Source: Fratercula arctica
Lineage: Eukaryota; Chordata; Aves; Charadriiformes; Alcidae
Assembly: GCA_947846985.1 (NCBI GenBank)
Contig: CANTUZ010000008.1
Coordinates: forward strand, 26,741,352-26,805,351
Length of the DNA stretch: 64,000 bases
Direction: 5' to 3'
A program made the position numbers and the translations under genes. This document shows positions 50,471-62,400 of the stretch, piece after piece. The stretch's first letter is position 1. Every line of letters starts with the position of its first letter. The notes under the pieces are model-generated. The model worked only from the letters and a program-made list of their open reading frames with translations, made no database searches and had not been told where the DNA came from.

Positions 50471-53400
50471 AATACAAAAACAATGCTTCACTCCTCCAAA
50501 AATGCTGTTCACGTTTTCATATATAAATGGAAGATTTTGCGTGTAACTTTTTAACACTAATTAATGTTATTGGACACAAAATAAATTTGGATACTACAGA
50601 ATCCTTGGAAAATGCAAACATACTCCATGGGGAATGTATGACAACTGGAGCTTCAGCTGGCAACAAAATATTACAGACTATTAGAAATATTCATTCTCAC
50701 TGAAACAGAGCACTTGCAAAAGTCCACTTCAGTCCAGTCAGTAGAAAATTTAGATTGTTAGGATAAATGAATAGGTAGACAGACTGACCAATCAATGCGT
50801 ACCCTTAACCTATCAAATAAATTTAACATGACAAAACACGGTTCTCAGAATTTCAGAATCTCAGATTAAAACACCTCCAGAGACATGACAGTAATTTTTT
50901 TTTTAATTTTAGGAATATTAATGAAATTTTGAAAGCATTTATGAAACATAGCTAGGGACTGTTTTCATGAAACACTTGGATGCCTCTGCCTCTTCGTTAC
51001 TCAGCAATACCATATACCCAATACAGTGGCCAGCCTTGCAACATAAACCCTGACAGTGCAGATCGTAAGATAGCAGACACCTACCTGGCTGCTGATGGAA
51101 CCATCCCTTCCTAACGAAATGTTGAAACATTCTTGTTTTGATGATTCCCTGCAATGTTCAATACCTAACAAGCACGTTTGTTTTTCCATCACTGAACCTC
51201 TACAAGAAGCCAACAATGGAGAAAGATGGATTTGGGGAAGTGGCCACATTTAGGATTAACTGCTATTGCTCCTTCTTCCCAGGGTTGTTCTTCCAAAACC
51301 TCCCCTTAGCTTCTAAACATTGAATTCATTAATTTGTTAACTTCCTTAAGAGTACCATCTAAAGTAGACATATAGCAATACACAATTAAAACTCCTGCCA
51401 AACTTGCAAAACAACATCTCATAGTTACTAATATTTTCATTCTCTCCTAAACATTATGTGAATTATAGCATACTGAATAGAAAAACAATATAGCAACTAT
51501 ACAGTTCCAGAGGATGTAGGTACATTTGGATATGGAAAAGATAAGTATAGATTTTGGAGACAAAACCCAATCCTTTGTCCTGAATACTTCTTAAAGGGAA
51601 GCAGAAAATCTTCTGTTTCTTTAATTAGCCTGGACTTTTAATATAATAAAACAAGAATCAAATATTCACAAGCTTTATTCTTAAATAATCCATGTATATA
51701 AAAGTGCCTGTAATTATTCCTTCAAATTTATTAAAGGCACAAATGAATTTGTAAAAATCTAACATTACAATGATTACAGTAGTACTATTAATGACCATTT
51801 TTATCATCAGCATTGAACAGCAGACCCTACACCTGAATATGAGTAGCCAGGAATGTCTACGCTTAAAGTCATTTCTTGCTGAGAGCCCAAAGGGAGAAAA
51901 AAAGTAATTTCTCTGCTAAAGGGAACATCAGTCTTGTGCCACAAAGTTCTGTCTCATCTCCCATATGGATGGGTACATAGATGTTTAAAGGGAAAAGAAA
52001 GTAGCAGAAGAGTGTTCACAAAGTGCTGACAATATTCCCCTTCCTTCCTCTTGCTTCAATATCACCATCCAGACCAAGAAATGGATGGGGAGTAGAGTAA
52101 GCTAAGTACTGACACAGAGAAAATGGAAGGGATATCGGTAGATCTGGGAGAACAACTGGCATATCTCAAAGACAGCGTGACTCAGTTTGCCTAATGAGAC
52201 AATAATTTGGAGGGAGTGGCAGGGAAAGAAAGTTTCAGAAGCTCATAAATTGTGTTTGATCATCCAACGAAGAATAACTGCTTTTCTCAGGCTTTTTACA
52301 GCAGCTATGATAGTGAACATCTTTGTTACTACTACACATGAGAAAACTGAATTTAATATCAAATTAGAGACAAGGTAATATAGAAAGCTGTGACACGCAC
52401 ATTAAGAGCACAGTGCTCTTCAGTGTCTACTGGCTAGCTGTTTGATAGTGGGTGGATTGTGTTGTTCCTGAAAAACGTAAAAATGTGGATAGCTTGGAAG
52501 CTGTGTGCCAGTGAGACCACATCTGTCTCCTCATGAAAATGCAGCCGCAGAGGATATCTAGCTAGTCGTCTTGGCATATAGACTGTATGCTGGCAACTCT
52601 TTCTGCAGGAAGAATATCAAATTTGTAATTCTCTCCAGTCCTTCTTTTGAAATGTGCTCACTTTTAAAACCTGCTGCAAATCCCATTTATTTGGAGGCAA
52701 AACTAGCAGGGGAGGGTGAAGTTTTAGATAATGATGTGGCATTTCTTTTCAGGACTGAATTAGCAGTTTGGAGGGGTTTGGAAGTGCCACCTTAAGAAGG
52801 TGATTTTTGAGCATGGGCTGACTTACGTGACAGACTGCTAAACATTTTCAATTGCTGCTTTTTCATTAGTTTTGTTGTTTTTTAAATCATACAGAAGAGT
52901 GCTTGGGACCTTGCATGAATCTTTTATTTGACATTTCATCACAGCATCACAATAGCCATTTCTTTTTTGCACAAAACTATGAAATTTTCTTCCTATCTTC
53001 TCAGCAGTACCTACACTGTGTAATGCAAAATATATTTTACTTGGGTGTCAATATTTTTATTCTGTTTTATGTAACAATTTTAGGTGAAAATTTAAGCACA
53101 TCCTCACGATTTTGTATAGTTAACATCTTTTGTGTGGAAGGGTTATATGACAACTTTTATCTTGCAGATTGGTTTTAAGCATTATAGTACTTGGGAAAAG
53201 AATGGGGAAAATTATTTGTACATGCATGGAATATTAAAGATGTTTAGCAGTCTGAACATCGCCCATAATACGCTCGCTCAAATTGAAGTGTTTCAAAATT
53301 CTGCCTATAGAACAACAAAATTTATATTGAAATTTCGTAATGATGGTGTTAGAGTCATACTAAGGAGAAAAGAAATCTTATATGCTTTTTTGGCGTATTC

Positions 53401-55594
53401 TCAGGACTTAATTAATGCTAATAGTCATGCAGGATGAAAGTTGGAACATTATAAATTCCATCCTGGGCTCCAGATTGGAGAGGCATATTTTGAATTGATT
53501 TATACTCTTTAAAGTGATATTTCATGAAACTCAGATATCCAAAGTAGTTGTTTTAAATACAATCAATATGATCAATATAATCAGGAAAAATTTATGCTCT
53601 TAACTTGGAAATATCTGTTGATAAACAAGGGAGAGGCTACCTGGGGAAAAGCAGGATTTTTGTCTGATTTTGTACTGGATTTTTTACCTTTGCTTGGAAC
53701 ATGAGTTCTAATGACCACATTAGTCCATCACATATTTGTAAATAGTGTGCGTATAGCTCCATTACAACACACTTTCCTCCAAAACTCAGATGTATTATTC
53801 AGAGTTTATCATGGCCTTACATCTTCTATCCAGTGACGGTACGGTGAGCTAAGCAGGCTTCGACAATGCAATGATGTGACTTTCATATCTAAAACCAAGT
53901 TGCCCAATGCTACTTCTTTTGGAGCAGAAGTGAATTGACAAATACCAGGCACAGTGCTAAAACACTTTGATCATAAAATACAATGTCAGTAGCAGTTTCC
54001 TTTGTTATACAGATACTGGTCTAAATAATTTACAATGCCTCTTTACTGTTTGGGGTATTTTTTACCTTAAAAGAGATGATCTTACTAACAGTGACATGCC
54101 AAGGGCTAAGGACTGGTATCTGAATTGTAAGCTGCGGTGTCATGTAACGATGCTACTGAGTTAGGTTCAAGCTAGCGAGGAATATGGTAACGGATCCAGC
54201 ATTTGGTGTAGCTCCTGGGTTCTTCTCAACTGTGCAGGCAAGCATTAGTCAAACAAGGGAGAGGTCTGGAAGGGATTTTTGTACCCCTTTAACAAATATT
54301 TGGAAAGAAGCCTGCCGTATGAAAATCTCTGATGACAATGATATCCTTTCATGAGGCTAAAATTATTAGCAAAGACAAAAAAAAATAAGTGCCTACTTTG
54401 GAAGATGAAGCAATAGGGAGGGAAAACAAAATCCTTTTAGAAAGGCTCAGTTTTGCTTAGATACTTTAGGCAAGGACATGTGCTACCCTACAGCCTCAGA
54501 AGTCAAGTACTTGTATTTTTTTCTGCAAAATTATCAGTCATTCTACATTCCCTTGTGCCAAGTTGTTATGTTCTGCAATTGCCTTCAACCCATCAAAAAT
54601 CTTATTGTTAGAGCTGCATGAGAAGACCAAATTGCATTTAAAAGGTGAGGAGTAGCAACACTCTTTGGCAAGATGACATGACTTTTAAGCCAAAAGGTGA
54701 GATCATGCCTGCATGAGTTTGCAATTGAGAGATTAGTTTTAAAGCTCTAAAAAGGGACTGCAGAAATTTCTCTTCTAAGTGCCATGAAAACTGCATTTAA
54801 GACTTATTTTACATCTTCATTACATCATTTGGACATTTAAAGGAAGACTAGACAAAATTCTGAGAAGCCGTTTGCACTTCCAGTGAATAACAGCAGGAAT
54901 CAGTCCAAGAACAAACATCTAAATCATGATGTTGCAGCAAGCCATTTATATGGGGAGATATTTTGGTGTCCAAAGTGCAGGCACACAGACACGCTGAGAG
55001 CTCTGGCACATTCCTCTCATCCCTATCCTTATTTCTCCCACAACACAGATGCATGCACACAGACAATTACTGCCCATGCCCCTATCAGTCCCTCCCCGCA
55101 TACCCTCGCAGTTGCTGGGGCTTCTTCTCCCTCACTTTTCTTGAGCTCCAGAGGGATGGAAGGAGAGTCAACCCTGCCTGTGTACGGCTGGGACCACAAG
55201 CCTCTATGGAATGACCAGTAAATGGAGAGAAGGAGTCGTGACACAGAGTATTCATGTACGTGCAGATTGAGAGTGCTTGTGATCTGTATACGCTGCCTTT
55301 CTCCCCAGACCCTTGTTCACATCACACAGCTGTGGTGAGAAGCTCCCATATGGCTCCTAAACCTACACATAGCATTATATTTTGTAGACCCTTAATTTCA
55401 AGAATTTTCCCACTATTTTAGGGAGTATAATCCACATGAGCAACTCAGAGGTAAGAAAATATAAACCCGTCTCCAGCATTTATATTACTTTCCTGTTTAA
55501 TGTCAGTTTTGTGAAGGCAAATCCATAGTGAAATCTCTGTGTTTTGTCTCGTATGTCTCCATCACAATCCTTGTGTCACATACTTTTACACAAC
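50471..55594. other. Non-coding AT-rich DNA
   Basis: Further L1-type fragments downstream of the relic were looked for but none could be aligned. Frames of 91 and 101 codons at 52903 and 53132 are AT-driven and unrecognised. Confidence 0.45.
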
Positions 55595-55735
55595 ATGGAA
55601 AACATGGATTTAAACTCATGAACCTACCACTGGTTTGTTGACCTTCAACAAGTCACTTTCCCACATTGGCCCTTTCTGGAATGACACTGATCTCTTTCGT
55701 GAGGTGATTTGAGATCTATGAATTAATATTACACA
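55595..55735 (+). mobile_element. MIR-like SINE relic
   Basis: ATGGATTTAAACTCATGAAC, then TACCACTGGTTTGTTGACCT and TCAACAAGTCACTTTCCC, follow the order of the MIR core: gggttcgaatcc, ctgccacttact, tgtgtgaccttgggcaagtca. About 60 bp later CGTGAGGTGATTTGAGAT resembles the MIR segment tgtgaggattaaatgag. MIR elements are ancient amniote SINEs and survive as a few diverged copies in birds. Confidence 0.5.
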
Positions 55736-56194
55736 CATGAGCTGACCCATCAATCTCAGCAGCAGTATGGGAACTGTTGTAGGCAAGGCAAGAGGGTCTT
55801 CGCCTAAGAATAAGACAAACACGCAAAAAACTTCTATGGAAGTTTCTGAAGTTTTCTAGAAAACTGAATGCAATGAGTCTTCTGAAGAATTTTTTTCATC
55901 TTTCTTAGCAAATTGCTTTTTAAATTGTGTAAACAAAGCTTCAGCCTTATTTTTATATATTTTTACACCAGAAATGTTTCAAAGAATCTGTGCACCAAAC
56001 CAAAAAAAGACAATGTCACCGTGAATGTTGGTGGGGCTGCTGTGGGCAAGCCAGGCCATGGAGAAGGCACTGGCCTTGGCTCTGCAGCTGTGCCTGGTGA
56101 CAGGGACAGGACAGCCTGCAAGGGTGCCCCCAGATGTGGGGGAAAGACTGTAAGTCTTCTGACATATACCAACCTTGACTTGGGGGAGGAGGGG

Positions 56195-56221
56195 AAACAA
56201 ACCACAAAACAACAAAAAAAC
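56195..56221 (+). repeat. 27-nt A/C-only tract
   Basis: AAACAAACCACAAAACAACA followed by an A run and C. Low complexity, next to a GC-richer patch (56020-56150). Confidence 0.75.
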
Positions 56222-58773
56222 TTTTTTCAGAAAAAAATCAATTCAAGATAATAAAACTTTATACTTAGGTGGTTTTTTTTTATTATTTTCCTGAGGAAAA
56301 TATCAAAGTTGTTAATTTTCTCAAACCATTTCATTTTGATTTATTATATTTATTCACACTTACAATTAACACCACGTATATACTCTTAAGTAGACACTAG
56401 TGTACAAGTTATGGAGGTGTACATGTGCCTGTGGAGAACAACTGAAAATTCATGTTACTAAATCTCACTTTTCAAATTTTGTTCTGTCCAGGAACCTCAA
56501 AACATACCCTTTACAACTACTCGTTTGCTATTTTCAAATTGTCAAAAAACCAAAAGGCTGAAAAAGGTCCTTATCAACTTCAATCTAAATATTATGAAAA
56601 TCAAATTGCTTTGTCTTGGCATTCTTTCTAATAACAATGTAAATTGATTCATCTTTAAGGTGAAAGTATTATTCCTGGGGAGTTTCATCTACTATGTTCA
56701 GGAAGAAAAAAAGTAAAAACTGAGACATAAGATTCAATATTTTTTGCATAAAAAGCAAGAAGTAATAGCGATGAAACTGCTTTGGCTGGAAGATATGAAA
56801 AGAAATGAGAATATTTTTCACTAGAAAATGTTTATTTCAGCAATCAGGAAGCATTTTGAGAAACTGATACCCATAATCAGCATGAAAAAATAAGCACTGA
56901 AGCTTCACCTGGCCTGATTCAGGGAACTCAACCCAACACAGAGAATTACCCATACTGCTGATCATTCTTCCCTTTCGCACAGATATATAAGGTAGTTTAG
57001 CTGAGTACTATGCAAAGAAATATGTCTTCTTGTAATAAAAGGGAGCTTCCAAATATTTATTTTTATTTAATAATGCAGGTAGGGTGAGCACTACACAGAC
57101 CATAAAGTTGGTGGATACTTCAAAAAGTTCTTGGTGTATTGATCAGTACTGTTTTGAGAGGAGAACACGTTGTTGCACAGTAATACCCAACAATCACCTC
57201 CAGTACTTTTGAAAATCTAAGGTGGATGGCAATTATTGTAATGTCCTGGATTGTCTTTATTTTGTAGTTGTATGATATAGCAAAGACAAGGCTTGTAGGT
57301 ACAGATAATATCCTTTATATTATTAGTTTATATAACTGTAAAAAAAAAGGCAAACTTTCTCTCAGCCTATACAAAAGTAACAATCTTCAAGAAATGTAGA
57401 TTTGGAGTAATAACTTACTGACAAATAGTATTTTTTCAGACATAGTCTTAATAATAAACAGTAGGAATAAAGTTTTTCAAGTAATTTTTCAGAAATTCAA
57501 GGAATTTCTCATCAGTCTTTATAACTGATGTGCCTCCTTCACAATTTAATTACGAATTTACACTTATTAACTTACAGAGAATTCCATATGTCAACTTCTT
57601 TTACCAACTACCTATTATGTGAGCATTAGTGATATAAGCTTGTTTTCTCCTCAGCCACAACTGTTGCAGTTTGCATATGAAGTAATATTTTTGTAAGATT
57701 AGATTTTAATGGTGATTGTCAGCATTATTCCATCAGAAATGAAAATAAAGGGATAAAATATATTTTTTAAAAAGAATACATTATATTTCATTGGATTCAA
57801 AACAAAATTAAGTTTTGCTTCAAACAATGTGTGTTCTGTTCAGAATAAATATCAGAAGTTTATTTCATCTCAGTCAGTCAGAATATCTGAGGAGCAGGAA
57901 ATGGACAGGTTTTTTTTTTAAATTTTTCATTAAAAAGAAAATTACCAGATTTATAGCCAAAAAGAAATATTACAGCAAGCTAATATATACAGCATTGTGT
58001 TTCTGCTAAATACTAAAGCCTGTATTTTATTCCTCTTGTAATTCAATATATAAAATGGAAAAAAATATTGTGGTATGCTATCAAGTAGAAAATTTCAGTG
58101 GGAAATACCATTTCCATTGAAATCAATATGAGATTTTCCAATGCTACTAATGTGGCAAACATTTCACCTATTGAACTACAGGGACAGGCTGACAGATTTC
58201 TGAGAGTCTCTTTTCTTTCTCCACCAGAAGTCCAGTGAAACTACTTTCTTATTCAATATCTGCCTGCTTATACTTAGTCTATGCTTATTCCTCATTCAGA
58301 TTTAATTCCCAAGGGTTTATTATGGTTTTAAAGTACATATAGTCAAAAAGCATGGACATGTGTTGTGAAATTATGGTGCTTGAAACTGGCTGTGGGCCTG
58401 GTCTTCTGAATACATCATGTATGTATAAAGAGTTTTCAGTGCGATTCAGAGTAAATAACAGTGTCAGAAAGAAAGAGGAGGAATCAACCACAGTGGACAT
58501 AAACTCTAGAAATAGCTTCAGCTTACTCATTATGCTTTCACATCACATCTCAAACCAGCTATACTTCCATTTAGCTTTGGTCAGAGCAGCATTTTTTCAC
58601 ATTCTTGATGGAATCTGTTTTATTACAGCACTTGACCTCTCTTCCTTCTCAGGAGATGCTTAATTCTTGATATAAGGATGGAAATGCTTAGCCACTTGGG
58701 ACACACAAAACTGACTTCTATTACAAAATGTGATTGATAAAATGAGAACCCTGGTTAAATGGGAATTTTGAGG

Positions 58774-58797
58774 GGGCAGGCAGGCGGGCAGGTGGAG
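58774..58797 (+). repeat. Short (GGCA)n-like repeat
   Basis: GGGGGCAGGCAGGCGGGCAG followed by GTGG: four to five imperfect GGCA units. Minor microsatellite. Confidence 0.5.
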
Positions 58798-59310
58798 TTT
58801 GGATATGGTAAAGCTATTAAAGTGATGTTAGCAACAACATGTCCTAGAAAAAACCCCAACAGATTGAAAGATCATTTGCCGATTAATTGTGATCTTTCAT
58901 GAATGTATTCAGATGTGTGCTTCTGCTGCAAAATGACTACAAAATACATTTAAGCAGAATGTTTTATATGCCATTCCGAATGATTTTCTAAATGAGGGCA
59001 CTTTTTTTTCCAGTTTCCTAAGATGGTATTTAATTATGTGAAATGTTTCCTGTTTATTTACTAAAAGCTCATAACTGCAGTGGGATGGTGGGATTTGCTA
59101 CTGCTCCCAATCCAGCAGTTCACTCAACTCACTAAGCACCAGATTCTGCCTGCCACTTACACAGGGGTGTGATGGATGATGGAGATGTGAGCAGAGAAAG
59201 GAGGGCGTCCCAATCAAAACTGCTTTGTAGGAGTTAGGGAACCCAAACACAGAAAGAGAGCACTTAATTCTGCTCCCCAAATGCTCAGGTCATTTAAATG
59301 GGTGGTAACC

Positions 59311-59425
59311 GAGAAGAGGCTGGATCACCATGTAGGAGCAGCAGCAGTCAAATCAAAAGCTTTGAGCAGGAGGTTAAGCAAGCTGATCACTTGAGGTCTT
59401 TTCCAACCTGAATAATCCTACTTAT
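59311..59425 (+). mobile_element. CR1 3'-tail relic
   Basis: Contains AGAAGAGGCTGGATCACCAT, then GCAGGAGGTTAAGCAAGCTG and ATCACTTGAGGTCTTTTCCA, followed by ACCTGAATAATCCTAC. This follows the order of a CR1 tail: the gaggctggaY.gccatc block, the caggagg block, then gatgatct.aggtc..ttccaacc. The octamers are decayed. It is a short, old remnant with no coding capacity. Confidence 0.65.
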
Positions 59426-62400
59426 CTTTTTCTGGGAGGGTGCAGTTACAAACCACTTTTTTCACACAAACACACCAAGCGGCAACAGCAAGAGGACTAC
59501 AATGCATGACAATGTGGGAATAGCTCCTGCTTCTGTACAGCAGGTGTGACTCTAGATATAGTTTACAGTATGTGCATAGCTCACTTTTTCAGTTATGAGT
59601 TGTCCAAAGGATGCCAGGTAGGTAAGCAGCATTCCACACCTACCACTGGCAGCCCTGTGGCTGCTTGTGCCCTGCCATTGGTTTAGATTTGGAGCCACCA
59701 TAGACATCCTATTAAAATATTCCTTTCCCTTGTAAGAAAATAATATTTGCAATTCGTAAAAAAACAGAAATGTCTGCTCACTTCATTTGTGTTTGCTTGC
59801 ACTTGGTGCTGTACAATTACACTGGAAGATCAATTTCACCTTTACTTTTAGCGATTTTCTGACTGGTACCTACACAACCTACATGTACGGGGCAGATCAA
59901 GGGACTGCTTACACCACCGTGGAACCTGTAGGAAGCTGAGAGTACACATACAAATTACTGACACCTCAATAAAAGTATTTGCAAAAGAGACAGGGAAAAG
60001 AGAGAAAGAGCTGCCCTTACCAAGAATTTGCCCCAACACAAATATCCATGATTCAAATGAATTAAAATGAATAATGATATTATTATGATCCATTATGACC
60101 TCACCCATCTTTCACACTGGCATCTAGCTGAAGCTTGAGGGTTTCAGTCTGCTGTTAGTCTCCCTCTACATGCTGCAAATATTAGTATTTATACACTAAG
60201 TCATTCAAAACATGGTGTGTATAGGGGCTGGGTATGTAAAATACTCAGGCAAGGCAATGGTTGAAACTACCCCCTGTGATTAAGATAATGGGAACAGATT
60301 ACATTTACCATATATATACATTTAAGAGGGACTAGCTTACTGTCAACCTTCGATAAGCTTCCAACAATTTTATTAAGCTTTCCTCTTCGTAAAAACTATT
60401 TTTACTTGTGGGATTAAAAGAGCACTATCTCCTCTACATTACATTCTTACAGATTAAAATTGTCCGTCTTGTCTCTCTCTCTATATTCAGCCTCTCATAA
60501 ATGAGATGCATATACATTGGTCCACATTCTGATCTATCCAACATCCATGCACAACCCAACCCAACATGGGTTTAGCACTTCTTTCAGAGCTGCAGTGGGC
60601 TCACCTGTGGGTACTGCTATACGAAACCTGTACCCTCGAGAGATTTGGTCCCACCAAGGGATTCAAAGGTGCTCTGGAGCTTTTGGACATAATTAGTGCT
60701 TTGAAATTTGGATTTGCAAATTTTTGCAAGAGGAAAACAACGCCTCTAATTGTTCCCACTGTGTCTGGCTAAAGAATTATTATCTTTTTCTTCCTGTTGG
60801 ACTTTTGCTTTAGCTGAAGATGGTGAAGGTGATTATTACAGCAGTTAATCGATCAACAGTAGGTGCATCCATGCTTGGTCTACACAATAGGAGCAAGCAG
60901 GATGCTCCGTGTTCTGTGTCTCTCTGGCTCTTTCTTGATTAACCCTGTGACTGGTACTAGTCCCCAAGCAAGACTCCATCACCTGTGAGCTGGCCAGGAG
61001 CACCACCGTCATGTTGCTCTAGTCCTCAGCCCACCTCCTGTGCCAGGGCCATGACACAGGCACTGCACCAGACTGAGTAAGAAACAATGTTTAGCACTCT
61101 CTGCATCTCAGGAGGAGCACAGTAGATGAACAGTGGGAAAAATATTTCCTCAGTAGCGAAAAAAAGAGACTATGAAGTTGGTGAAGCCAGAAGACATGTG
61201 GGGCTTGAAAGAAAAGACATAAGACAATATGAAGAAGCCTTTGTATCCAACTGCCTATCTTGTAGCCAAGCTCAAAATTGCATGAGGAAAGAGAGGTAGT
61301 GATCTTGAGAGTTATTATTTTCAATACAGTGCAAATGAAAGCCACAGGTAATATTTAGACACATAAAATTATTCTCAGCTCTGGAAGCCAGAGACTAAAT
61401 CCATAGGATGAACAGTCTGGACTTTAAAAAAACCCAAACATGTAAGACAGAAACAAAATTTCTTCTCTCATAAATGAAAAAAGATGTCATTGGAAATGAC
61501 CTCATTATGCTCAAAGAAAACCCTTCCCACAGTCTCTCATCCTAAATAAATTGAGTATTATTACTATTATTACTGAGGAATTACTCCAAAAAATAAAAAT
61601 CAAAACATATGCTTAAATCTGTAAGACACGTATATTGCACGCTCCTGGTATCTTTATTTTTCATGAATGTTATATATGCTATTTGTTATTTCATTTCTTC
61701 GAGTTAATTAGCTGACTAAATCTCTATGCTTTGGTGAGACAATATAAAATAGTAAAGAACTGGAGCTAGGCAAAGGAAACCAGATGAATCACTAATGCAA
61801 CCTTGCTGACTGCAATATAGATGAATTTTGGCCATACAAATAAGAAGTGGGTATTTCAGAGAAAAGGAAAACCTTCAGTGATAAAAGTCTGCTGTGAATA
61901 AATAGAGAGATTTTTCTTTCTTTTGACTGTTTCTTGAGTATTGTATATAAAGTACTGGATAAAGTAAAAAAACGACGACCATTTATCATTTAGTTTATCC
62001 GTCGAGATTTATGTTCTTAATAAAAGTAATACAAAGGAAGAAAATTTTCTACACATTGCAGTAGAACACAGTGCACATCTACAAACACGTTGCATCTCAG
62101 TCCAAGTTTCTCTGCAGTTTGAGTGCGGTGTATAGTTCCCCACAGCAGGGAAGCCTGGATCATAAGGAAGAACCCAAAACACAACTCCTATTAGACAATT
62201 TGCAGGAATTCAGTGAAGAGACTGAATTTCCCAAAGTTTTCAAAGAGCGTATCACAAGTGAGAAGTGTTAGTAAGGAAGCACAAAACTTTTTTACAAGTT
62301 GGCTATCCTGCTTCCCTTGTTTGAATAATCTTAGAGATTTCCATCCCCAGTGTTGTGGGCTGTTTGAGTTGTTTTCTAGTTACAGTGTAGACATCAAGAA

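Larger units (their letters stand above)
55736..59310. other. Non-coding DNA with a short GC-richer patch at 56.02-56.15 kb
   Basis: The GC-richer patch is open in several frames on both strands (63-112 codons), a sign of few stop triplets and not of coding. The remainder is AT-rich, with nothing recognised. Confidence 0.45.

Noticed and set aside
52903..53437. Overlapping 91- and 101-codon frames suspected of being more L1-type ORF2
   Set aside because: No L1 motif could be placed, although they lie 2.5 kb downstream of the L1-type relic in the same sense.
56020..56215. Possible gene in a GC-richer patch (frames of 63-112 codons on both strands)
   Set aside because: Openness in many frames at once reflects GC content; Ala/Gly/Pro-rich translations show no conserved motif.
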